Source of the DNA: Plantago elongata
Lineage: Eukaryota; Streptophyta; Magnoliopsida; Lamiales; Plantaginaceae
Assembly: GCA_036897095.1 (NCBI GenBank)
Contig: JAYMSP010001321.1
Coordinates: forward strand, 1-33,406
Length of the DNA: 33,406 nt
Direction: 5' to 3'
Shown here piece by piece: positions 9,425-19,361 of this stretch. The notes under the pieces are model-generated. The model worked only from the letters and a program-made list of their open reading frames with translations, searched no databases and was not told where the DNA came from. Positions within the stretch are counted from its first letter, which is position 1; each line of letters begins with the position of its first letter. Both the position numbers and the translations under genes were made by a program.

Positions 9425-10142
9425 CTCCATCTAGACAAGATTTAACTTTATGTGGCCCAAACACAAATTGTAAGAGAATGAATAAGATATAATAAATAAT
9501 ACTCCCGCCTCAAGTTGAACTTCTCTTGGCTCCGGGCACAAGTTTGAAGAAAAAACTGAATAAAGTAGGAGATAAAGTAATAAGATTTTTGTGGTTATTT
9601 TGATTTACATGGATCTTCGGGTCAATGTGTACTTAACTGTTTGGAATTAAATTAAAGTTTTTGGTTCCAAAAGTAGGAGATATAGTGATAAAGTAGGGAA
9701 AAAGTAAATAAAGTAGGAGTGAGATTTTCCATTTAAGGGATGAGAAGATGAAGTTGAAGTTGTGATGGACCAAAATAACCAAAATAAAATACGGGAAGAT
9801 GAAGTTGGGACGGAAGGAGTAATAAAGTATGAAATAGATTGAATAGACTACATAGATCGTGAAAATGTATGATAGATGATAAATAAAGAAGGAAATAGAT
9901 TTTCATTTAAGTTATGTGAAGTTGATTGTGATGTTTCAAAATCGAATGCAGGTGTTGAATTCGGGACAAAGATAGTAATTCTTATGTGTCTTGTTGGGAG
10001 CCAACATACTAGTTCGGAGTTGTTGGGAGCCAACTATATAAAGTGTGTTATAATACTTTTTTTATATTTGGTTCAAGTTTGAGGGATACAGTTTAATTTA
10101 CAAAAAAAATAGAATGTATCAGTTGTTATTTAACGGATGGAG
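9425..10142. mobile_element. Stowaway-like ends, outer element (possible)
   Basis: CTCCATCTAGACAAG at 9425 and the right end reading inward CTCCATCCGTTAAATAAC at 10142 are both bordered by TA. Stowaway/Tc1-mariner elements have CTCCCTCCGT-type ends and TA duplications. The inverted match is short (CTCCATC plus scattered bases), and another element seems to lie inside. Family assignment is an inference from the end sequence. Confidence 0.4.
9502..9819. mobile_element. Stowaway-like MITE, inner element (possible)
   Basis: The left end CTCCCGCCTCAAGTTGAAC and the inward-read right end CTCCTTCCGTCCCAACTTC are bordered by TA at 9500-9501 and 9820-9821. The sequence GATGAAGTTG occurs several times near the right end. 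End consensus and TA duplication fit Stowaway MITEs, although the inverted repeats are imperfect. Confidence 0.5.
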
Positions 10143-11414
10143 TATATGCTATATCTACCTGCGGGATCCTGAACATGTTCAACTTAGATTCTATCACTTA
10201 CAAAGCAAATCCGACATGATGAGTCATATTTTACATTATTTATAGTTACTATAAAACTAAACTACCCTTGAATGTTAGATAATGATTGACGTTGTTTGTA
10301 AATTTTATTTTCTCAATTAATGTATTTATTTTATTCATTATTAAAAGAAAATATACCGTAGCATCGACACAGGTAAGTACTAATTTGATCTTAGTAATTT
10401 TAACATCACTTTTCATCATTTTTATCATATGTAATTACATGTAAAATATGAACTATTATATATTAAACATAAATAAGTTTATCTAAAATATCAATATAAT
10501 TGGATGAAAATATGTAATTTGAAAGAAATTGGGTCGATCCAATCCAACTGGGTCAACCTGCAGAAATGAAATTATTTAGTAATAGTATAGGACTCTTAAA
10601 TACTCAATATATTATGAAACATTGGCTAACAAATCACAACTTTTACGTTAAAAGAGCCATGAATCATTCATAAACTAATTAACAAAGAGATTCCATTTAT
10701 GCAGATCTTGCATGTAACTATAGTCATTACCAATACAGCACCCAAAAAAACACGCCTTCTCTACTTGTTTATGCCAAGTTGAGATCCCACGCCTTACCTT
10801 AGCAATTGCAATGCTAATAATATTCATTCTGATAACAGACACATGGTAATTATATTATACAGGTGACAAGAACTTGTGTAGAGATATGCTATAGAACTAG
10901 TGAACTACTACATACATAAGCTCATTCACTGGGTATTCCGTATCCCTACGTATACAAAGCTAGTAAATATGTTACAGCAGAAAGCTTGAATAAGTTGGGG
11001 ACAGTTATAAGCTGAAGTTCAGCTTTAAGCTCATAACCTTCTCCCCCTCGGATTACCTTCCAGGGTTTCGGGTGTCTGATTCCAACTTCCACACACTAGT
11101 ATATAGGAGGGTATGCTTCATAATGGTTAGGTAGCAAATCATGACATTTCTGAGTATCCAGGCATCATTCCCATATACGCTCTCCCAATCTGCATCAATA
11201 TGCAACCGTCTAGCCTAGCTTCTCGAGTTTGAGGTCTGAAATGGGTATTGCATCTGATCTGGTTGAGCAAAACGTACATGATTACAAAGAGATACAGTGG
11301 TGAATTTAGCTTGGCAAGCGCCAAAGGAGCATCTGTTTCCTAAAAATTACATGCTGTAATAAACAGGTGAAAAACAACATTACACCACACGAGTAGGAGC
11401 AAAAATGAACAGAG
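10143..11414. other. Intergenic DNA and AKRP 3' flank
   Basis: 10143-10700 is AT-rich with nothing recognisable. 10700-11414 is less AT-rich and probably includes the 3' UTR of AKRP, which reads leftward from 11415. A minus-strand frame at 11139-11324 lies in this presumed UTR and has no recognisable domain. A possible 3' splice site (TTTTTAG, acceptor at 11340-11341) is noted under AKRP. Confidence 0.5.
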
Positions 11415-14400
11415 TTACCAACTTGAATGTTTTGCATCAGTGTGTTCTGCTCTCTTGGACCACTGAGGACTGGGAATTCGTTTTAATAGCCTGATAAGCT
11501 CGTAAGTTCTAAAATCTTCACCAGAATAGAGGCACAGCTCTAATGGGGTTAATCCATCCTGAGAAGGAGGCGATGAAAGGATTATCAAAGATAATATAAC
11601 AGGTAAGTACAAAGAATACAAGGTTGACTTAAAGGATTAAAAAATTGAAGAATATTTGCAAAATTTGGAACATTTACCCTGTTCTTCACAGTTTTATCAG
11701 CCCCCTTTATCAACAAAAGCCTAACTATATCTGTTCTACGAGATTGCACTGCCAGATGAAGTGGTGTCCACCCATCCTGAGAAGAGGCCAAGTTAATAGC
11801 AGGAGGAGATAAAATGGTGAAAAGATATGGCTGCAGAATAAAAGTAGGTAACGCTTACATTGTCCTGAAGGTTTATATCTACATTGTACAACAATAAAAT
11901 CTTTATCATCTGACTGGAAGCAGAGAAAACTGCATAATGCAATAATGTTGCCCCTCCCTGACAATCAGTAGAAGATTTTTAGATATAAAGTGAAATCCAT
12001 GGATATTAAAATAAATATATACCAGGTAACCAGATGCAGTGGCTTTGCATATGAAATGCTGATCTGCAGAATAAGATTTCACTTACTTCATCACGAACAA
12101 AGGGATTTGCTGATTCTCTCAAAAGATAGTTAAATATAGCCTGCTTTTTGCCAAGTATTGCTCTGTGAACCGCAGTCAATCCGTCCTATTGAAATATTCA
12201 CAATAGCATAAGGTGGAATTCAATCACAAATATGGTGAAATGACTCATACAAATTCCACCAGTGCATGGCAAACATGTACGTGAAGACTACACAATAGTT
12301 TCAGCGTACCAATTACCTTATCAGGAGCATTAATATCATGGTTGTGCTTTAGCAAAGAATTCGCAAGGAAGAATTCTCCAGTGGCAACAAGTGTATGCAA
12401 TGGATGCCACTTCCCCTGCAGAAAGATTAAAAAAAAAACCTCCAATTAGAAAACTGCTAGGATTTTTAAAAGAACGATGAAATCAAAAGAGACCTGGAAA
12501 CAAGTATCACAAAACTAACACAGGTTTACATGCCTGTATACTAGAATCACAAAAAAAGAAGAATTAACCAACCCAGCTGCTATTTTAGCATGGATGGAAA
12601 AACGGGCATTTCACCAAGCTACTTGGATAAGTACCAATAGTTTATCTCTTGCTTAGTTCATAGGCTATAGTACCAACGTCACAGCTTAACAAACAATTAG
12701 ATGCATTAACGATGTTTGTGCAGGGCCAACTACTTTATATGCAGGTCTGATAGAACCACATCCTTTTCTCATTTCTGATATGAAAAATCTGACTGGAGAA
12801 GGAAATTCACAAGAGTTCAATAGGGCCTCTTTTTATGACATGTAAACCAAAGGTGATCTTTCAGTTAGGTATCTTAGGTGCAAAAGTATGTTGCAGCAGT
12901 GAGCAGCCACGTGTATACTGTGTACTTCTCAAATTACAACCATATTGGACACTCTCATTGTCTTTGTTCACAGCATTAGAAGAAAGTCTTTAGAAACAAA
13001 ATCTCTTTGTTTGCAGCCAAAAACAAATATCGCCAAGCAAAAGTACTAACCGAGGTGGCAACTGTCAAATCAGGAACGCGTTTATTTAATAGCATCTTCT
13101 CCTCTTTTGTGAATAACTTACGTGGACCTGCCAGGAAACAGTTTCAGAATAAGGGGATGGCAAGAACAACTGATGCATAGAGTAAAGGATGTCATAATAA
13201 ACCCAGTCAGTCAATATTGCATGGAACCCAGCACCCCACTCTAAAGTCTAATCTTCCATGTACTCAGTATGCTAAAGTTTCTCTGCCTAAGTAATCTTTT
13301 GTCAAATACTAATTACTAGCCAAGTGAGCCAGGCATGATATCAGGATAGGAACATCATAAGATCTTCAAAAGTCCCACGTCCATTCCTGCTTTTAATCAC
13401 TATCCAACAAGTTCTATTGTTCTATGTGGATAATAAACCGAAATTTTAATCATGCAGTTCCTGACCAGGAATTCCATCATTCTGTGTGCCAAAATTCAGA
13501 AGTAAAGATTTATGTCGGGCTGCAAAACAGACATGTGTAACTTCATAGTTCTCAAAAACAACATTATTAGTGCAATGCATATACAAATGCAGAAAGCAAT
13601 AAATCTTATACAAACATACTAGCACTTTAAACTTGAACACATATCTGACTAGTTCGCACATTATCTACTACAACCAAATAAAAATGTCAATTGTGTATGG
13701 TTATTGACTAGATTCAATTGCTCAAACTAAATGTGATTTCCGAACAATCAGAACCTGAAGACGAATAATAAGATCATGTTTTCCTGAAACTAATGAGATT
13801 TGTCCGATAAAACAATCCCAACAACGGTCATCAAAGTTATACCTTTCTTATCACCCTTCGCCTCAGGATCATACCTTCCACTGTTAAACAGCTCAGATAC
13901 AACCTCCAAACCCACCCCATACACCGCCAACCTGGGATTCCTACCTGCAACTCTACCTCTAACCACCTCTTCTCCTACCTCCTCACCCCTCTCATCTTCC
14001 ACAAAACTCTTAATTTCCTCCACTGGCGGCTTATCGAGCACAACGGGATTCAACTGCTGAAGCTTCTCATTCTTAAACCTCTCATACTCCTCCGAATCAA
14101 TTGGCAACAGCCCCTTCCTCCTCCTCTCCACATTCTTACCATACTCAAGCTCCTTGGAGAGCTTCCGGCGCTCTTTCTTGGTGATATTCAGCTCCGTACG
14201 CACACCGGCCCATTTATCCGGAATCAAATTCTCGGGCGTAGGAGCAGATACCAAAGGTGCAGTCTTTTTCTTTCTAGTTGGATTGGTACGCACTTGGGGA
14301 GGTGGTTTGGGGTCGTTTTGGAGAAAAGGGTCGTCGAAGATGCCTTCTTCGAAGACTAAGCAGTCTCCAATTGCGAGTTCTTCTTCTTCTTCTTCTTCCT

Positions 14401-14578
14401 CTTCTTGGTATTCTTGTGAAGGGAAAGTGGAGTGGGTTTTGAAGGAGGCGAAACGGAGAGGGTGAGGAGTGGAGATGGGGAAATGGAGGAGATAAGAAGA
14501 GGGTTTTGGGGATTGGGTACGGTAATTTCTTGGAATTGTTGAAGCTAGAGATGATGCAGATAATGGTGATGATAACAT
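11415..14578 (-). CDS. AKRP: AKRP-like chloroplast ankyrin repeat protein
   Basis: Exons, 5' to 3': 14578-13843, 13127-13051, 12415-12317, 12185-12087, 11957-11859, 11776-11678, 11558-11415. All have GT-AG borders and matching phases, giving 450 residues; Arabidopsis AKRP, as I recall, has about 435. Residues 1-45 are Ser/Thr/Pro-rich with few acids, like a plastid transit peptide. An acidic run follows (58-66), then a conserved region ([52 protein letters not shown]). Ankyrin repeats start after [18 protein letters not shown] and occupy residues 272-437, with [20 protein letters not shown] the clearest. AKRP is known to be needed for early plastid differentiation and embryo development, acting with the ankyrin protein EMB506. 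An alternative last splice (donor at 11418, acceptor at 11340) would lengthen the C-terminus by ten residues. The gene shares its upstream region with the SR gene. Confidence 0.93.
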
Positions 14579-15545
14579 CTTCTTCTTCTTCAGCTTCTCA
14601 TCTCAATGTTATTATCTGTGGGTTTAAGTTGAACCAGTAGCAGCTGGTAATCCAGCTGACCTTCGCCCAGAAACACTGCAGTCTGCTGCACTCGCTAGAG
14701 CCAAAACATGCGTATCGTCATATACGACTAATCCACCATTAATTCGGAATTTTATATTTTTACTCAATTCATAAAATTCAAATTATTAGGAAAGTTCAAA
14801 TTCAAAAGCTTACTTCAAATCAAGACCCGTGTAATCGATACACGTACATTTTTTCCATTATAAATTGTATATGAAACCCTAAGAGAAAGGAAATTATGCG
14901 TTGATATTCAGTTAATTGAACTTCAGAGTAATTCAAATGACACTTTTTGAATGGTAGATAACTACTAATATTGATGGAAATAAAAATGTCGACAAGCTCA
15001 TAACCTATTGATAAATTTTTTTTTATAAAATAACTATATCTGTCACTTAATCGAATTATAAAGAGCACAAGCACTCTAATTTTCACTCTTTTATATTTCT
15101 AGGCAATCAAGGAGTGTTGTTTATAGCGAAGAATATAAAATAGATAGTGTTGTTGGCTTGTCAGGATCGATTTAGCATGGAAGATGAATTGAATGTGAAT
15201 TCGAACATGAATAACTCTGTTTCGTATTATGCTGCATCACTTTGATGATTTTCTACCCAATTTACTTTAAGATGTATGATTCGTGATCAACATCTAACCG
15301 ACTCAGTTAAATTATTTTGAACCAATTCCGATCCGAACTATTTGGAAAATCTGAACCGAATCATTATACTAGTACGGAGCTGGGTTGACTGAACCTAACT
15401 CCGCATTCGCACAAAGTCGTCTAACTATAACAGTACGCCGTTTACATATTAACCAGATCAAAACCAAATCAAACAAACTCATCTTCAAAATTGCTGTCGT
15501 CTTCTCCATCGCGATTTAGGGTTTTCTTCATCTCAGCTCGTAACA
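14579..15545. promoter_or_regulatory. Shared upstream region of AKRP and the SR gene (head to head)
   Basis: The two start codons face away from each other across 967 bases, so both promoters lie here. On the AKRP side a GA/CT-rich leader (GAAGAAGAAGAAG read on minus) precedes the ATG. On the SR side a CT-rich leader and a TAGGGTTTT motif (15517-15525) precede the ATG at 15546. No clear TATA box is seen on either side, which is usual for plant housekeeping genes. Confidence 0.6.
15517..15525 (+). promoter_or_regulatory. Telo-box-like motif in the SR gene leader
   Basis: TAGGGTTTT (reverse AAAACCCTA) lies 21 bases before the start codon in a CT-rich leader. Telo-boxes are known in 5' regions of plant genes for translation and RNA-processing factors active in dividing cells. 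That it acts here is inferred. Confidence 0.45.
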
Positions 15546-18500
15546 ATGGTGAGCTCACTGCTTCTCTCCTTTATGCATTCCTCCTTTCATACATGAATCC
15601 GATTGGTGAATTATTAATTCTCCCAGTCTTCTTCATTTGCTTTGCAGGCTGATTCTCCTCGCGGCAAACGGTAAATTCTTTTCCTAAACTCTTGGATTTG
15701 TTTTCCTTTCTCGAATTGATTCGTCTGTTATGTTGCTGTATTGTTCGATTAGCGTTTCTGTTTCTTTTCTTTTGATTATAATTTTGTTCCAGCATGTTTG
15801 GATTATTTCATCTGTCGGTAACGAGAGCTCCCATGAATGTTCCGTTCAGAGAGTGATTAATTTGCTATTGTCTGTTTTCGTGCAACTTGTAGTTTTCTTA
15901 GAGTAAATAATTTGCTATTGTCTGTTTTCGTGCAGCTTGTAGTTGACTTGCGACCATCGTTAATTTCTTTTTTGATTTTGTTTTTCCGTCTGTGTGTTCT
16001 TTGTGCTTCGTCGTGCTTAGCAAAGGCATCTTATGGATTGAGCCTGAAGAAACTCAATGTCCAATGCTGTTTCTCAGCTTGTCTGAGGTGACACTAGCTC
16101 TAGTCATGATTTGGACTAAATGACTAGAATGGCCTTCTCTATAGTGGGTCTTCATTTTCAAAGATGAACTTAATTATGAGCAGACTGACTGATCCAGCCT
16201 GTCTTGATGGAATTGGAAGAGCCTGAACTATCTTACATAGGTTCCGTTTTGTTTCTTTGGTTGCTCTCAGCATTTCGCAATGTTATGTAGGATATTGAGG
16301 TCTGGCTAGTTGCAGGTGCATTTGATTTGAAAACAAGCGAGCATTTTTAGAATCATTCAGCCTTATTTTATAGATGAACTGTGGATGCAACAATTCAGTT
16401 TTAATGTGGCGTATTCCTGCCTCTTCCTCACCAGTTTTAATGCAACAATTAGTTTTAGTTGTTTTTTCACTTCTGTTTCTCTTTCACCATGATTTTAGGT
16501 ACGAGCGGTCTCCTTCGCCTTGGGAAGAGAATTCAAGATCAAGGTCAAGATCTCGATCCAGATCATGGTCGAGACCAAGGGCTAGATCGAGGTCTGCATC
16601 ACCACCAAGGGGTCGGGAGAGGTCTGTTGTTTACTGGTTTTGTTTTTCTTTTTTCCCCTTTGGATTCCGACCAGTAACATGTTTTAGTTAGTCATTGATG
16701 ACAACACTGTCCATGATCTTTTATGCAGGGAAGTTACTAATCCAGGCAATACACTCTATGTGACTGGACTGTCTACAAGGGTTACTGAAAGAGACCTTGA
16801 AGATCATTTCTCCAAGGAAGGAAAGGTGTGTTTTATAATATGTTCGATTGAGTTAATTATCATTATGCCTACTACTTCTTTTTAGGTGAAATGTGTTTTT
16901 GTTGCCATGAGCATGTATGGATAGTTGAAGTCCATATATCTTTCTTTTCGATATTTCTCCCCTTTCAGTTTCAGTCCTAGTTGAAGCTGTAATCAAATTG
17001 CTATAGTGATTTGTGTCTCCTTCCTTAAAATTGATGTACAATGTTCCCAGTTTACCATATCAAATCCTTTGATAATTGTTGCTTCCTGAATATGCACTTG
17101 TTGATTCTCATGGCAGCTTACTTTGATTATTTGGTACTGCTTATATTCATGTATGATTTCCTTTAATTTATAGGTGAAGTCTGTGTTTCTGGTGGTGGAA
17201 CCAAGGTCTCGTATTTCTCGAGGTTTTGCATTTGTTACCATGGACTCGTTTGAGGATGCCGATCTCTGTATTAAGCACCTTGATCAATCAATTCTTGAAG
17301 GGCGGTACATAACTGTTGAAAGGGTAAGCTATCTGCTCGATTGAAGCTGATGCCTGTGATATTAATTTTGTATCAGGCTGTTTGACCTGGAGGTTTTCTG
17401 GTTATATTCAGAAACTGCTTCACCCATGTTGGCAGAAATCAAAGATGATCAGACCAACCATTGCAACAAGCTAAATCAGCTTTTCAATTGCATGTGATCA
17501 ACTAAATAGCATCTATATTGCCCATCAACTATACAACCTCAGCAAATATTGTCAACTCTCAACTAATCAAGGGCCCAACCATGTTGGCAGAAATCAACCA
17601 TAGCATCTATGTTGGCAGAAATCAAAGATCATCCGTCCAACCATTGCAACAAGCTAAAAGAGCTTTCAATTGGCTCTGATCAACTAAATAGCAACTATAT
17701 TGCCCAACAAATCATACAACTTCAGCAATACAGTCAACTCTCAACTAATCAAGGATCTTTGTCAACATTGTAATCAGTCTTTTATGGTATCCATACCTGG
17801 CTTTGGTTTTTTTATTGGTTGGTTCCTGCATTTCTAAACTGAATTTACTAAGACGTGCTATATGGGTTTCTTTGCTATATTTAGAATTTAGAGCTTTTGC
17901 ATCCTGCAGTGCACATTCTTTCTTATGAAGAATTTCTTTATTATTATTTTCTACTTCCTTCAGCTGTAAATGATGCTTTGTTAGTTGCACGAATAAGATA
18001 ATTTATTTCTCTCCAGTCACGGAGGAAGCGAGCAAGGACTCCCACTCCTGGCCACTATCTCGGGCTCAAAAGCACTCGTGGTGATGGTGAGTTTTCATTG
18101 TTTTTACTTGATGATATTGCCTTCTTTTTCCGTTCGCCTCCCTGGGTCCTCCCCCCTCCCCAATTATTACGCCTAAAACTTGAATAATTACAGATGTACC
18201 TGCATTCTGTGGTTTTATTGCATATAGCCCTTCATTATGTACTCCCTCTGACCCAAACTTTTTTCCCTGGTGTCCAAATAAATCGTCTCCTTTGGTGAAA
18301 CCAACAATTGCCCTTGTACACATACAAGTTTTCAACTTTGCTCATATTTTTCATTCAAGTGCTGGCCTAGGTAGTATTCTATTATACGTAGAATTCTAGT
18401 TTATTACGATCCTAGTGTGTAGCTAATTGATCTAGTCTATAACTATTGACTTTAGGGTTATTATTTCAGTTTATTTTTATTGTTTTATTATCAATGAGTA

Positions 18501-19361
18501 TTGAGAATTCTGTTGTTTTGACTTCTGTCCTCCAAAATTATCTTGCTGCTGCTCTGTTCTCTAGTATCCCCTCATAGTATTTCGTAAGATCCATCCAACA
18601 TTTATCCATTCTCTTCTAATCTATCACTTTTCATCTATTTCTACCTGTTATCTTTTAATTGGTGCCCATTGCTATCCATTTATGCGTGTAAATAGTGCTG
18701 TTTTTCGAATTGAGCCTTACCGAGGGCTCGGCTCGGCTTGGTAAAGCTTGACTCGGCTCGGCTCAATAAGCTTTTCCGAGCCGAGCCTGAGCTCGATTTT
18801 ATAATCGTTTCATTATCGAGCCAAGCCGAGGCTCGGTAGCATTCGTTAATAGTAATTATTTTAATAAATTATAATTTTTTATATATATTTTTAATATTTT
18901 TATAGATAAAGCTCGTTAAAGCTAATATATTTTCGAGTTCGAGCTCGTTACATGTTACTCAAGCTCGAGCTCGTTTTTTTGCACGTTTTGTTAACGAGCC
19001 GAGCCGAAGCTCGGCTCGTTTCAATTCGAGCTCGAGCTTGAGTATCAAAATACTCGGCTCGGCTCGGCTCGAAAAACCGCACTACGTGTTAATAACAACC
19101 TTTTAAGGTGCATTCTAATTCTTTGCTTATGTGGCAGGCTACCGTGGCGGTGACCGTGGTGGTGATCGTGGTAGGTATCGTGGTGGGGGTTCTAGTCGGG
19201 ATGACTATGGGTACAGGAGATCATCTCCCAGACGGTCCCCTTATAGAGGTGGACGTGATTATTCTCCTAGGCGTTCACCTTCTGGAGGAAGATCCAGAAG
19301 GGACAGGTCATATTCCCCAAGGCGCAGTGCGGAGAGGTACTATGGACGTGGTTCTAGGTGA
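15546..19361 (+). CDS. Tra2/SR45a-like serine/arginine-rich splicing factor
   Basis: Exons: 15546-15548 (only the ATG), 15648-15670, 16499-16621, 16729-16825, 17174-17323, 18017-18086, 19138-19361. All borders are GT-AG and phases match; the product is 229 residues, a nuclear pre-mRNA splicing regulator. An N-terminal RS-rich region (10-50; SRSRSRSRS) precedes one RRM (about 57-133) with RNP2 LYVTGL (59-64) and RNP1 RGFAFVTM (98-105). Next comes the conserved RTPTPGHYLGLKS linker of Tra2/SR45a proteins, and then a Gly/Arg-rich and RS tail (GYRGGDRGGDRGRYRGG; YSPRRS). The RS-RRM-RS layout matches Tra2 and the small Arabidopsis homologue At4g35785. Introns 2, 5 and 6 are long and hold local duplications or a transposon. 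SR genes are commonly alternatively spliced, so these introns may affect isoforms. The 3-base coding part of exon 1 is unusual but phase-consistent. Confidence 0.92.
15851..15950. repeat. 50-bp tandem duplication in SR intron 2
   Basis: 15851-15900 and 15901-15950 share TTTGCTATTGTCTGTTTTCG and flanks with few differences. In copy 1 the next bases are TGCAACTTGTAG and in copy 2 TGCAGCTTGTAG, so only copy 2 has a CAG after a T-rich tract, resembling a 3' splice site. Confidence 0.8.
17424..17755. repeat. About 150-bp duplication in SR intron 5
   Basis: Unit 1 (about 17424-17572) and unit 2 (about 17608-17755) both begin ATGTTGGCAGAAATCAAAGA and run through CCAACCATTGCAACAAGC, GATCAACTAAATAGCA, TATTGCCCA and CAACTCTCAACTAATCAAGG. 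A third, partial copy of the head (ATGTTGGCAGAAATCAACCA) lies between them at 17581. Divergence is moderate, so the duplication is not recent. Confidence 0.8.
18241..18275. other. Solitary Stowaway-like end motif in SR intron 6
   Basis: TACTCCCTCTGACCCAAAC matches the start of plant Stowaway MITE ends, but no matching inverted end was found before the hAT element or the exon. It may be a broken element. Confidence 0.3.
18693..19084. mobile_element. hAT-like non-autonomous element in SR intron 6
   Basis: The ends are TAGTGCTGTTTTTCGA at 18693 and, read inward, TAGTGCGGTTTTTCGA at 19084, giving terminal inverted repeats with one mismatch in 16 and further matching in GAGCC. Flanking eight bases are CGTGTAAA (18685-18692) and CGTGTTAA (19085-19092), a 7-of-8 match to the 8-bp duplication expected of hAT transposons. 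The sub-terminal regions are packed with the motif CTCGGCTCGG and its complement in both orientations, as in hAT sub-terminal transposase-binding repeats. The 392-bp element has an AT-rich centre and no coding capacity. It lies 53 bases upstream of the last 3' splice site. Confidence 0.8.

Noticed and set aside
13446..13661. Minus-strand frame of 71 codons within AKRP intron 1
   Set aside because: It lies inside a well-supported intron and does not resemble any AKRP segment.
13800..14465. Plus-strand frames with a poly-Ser run opposite AKRP exon 1
   Set aside because: They are the complement of the acidic, Pro-rich first exon of AKRP.
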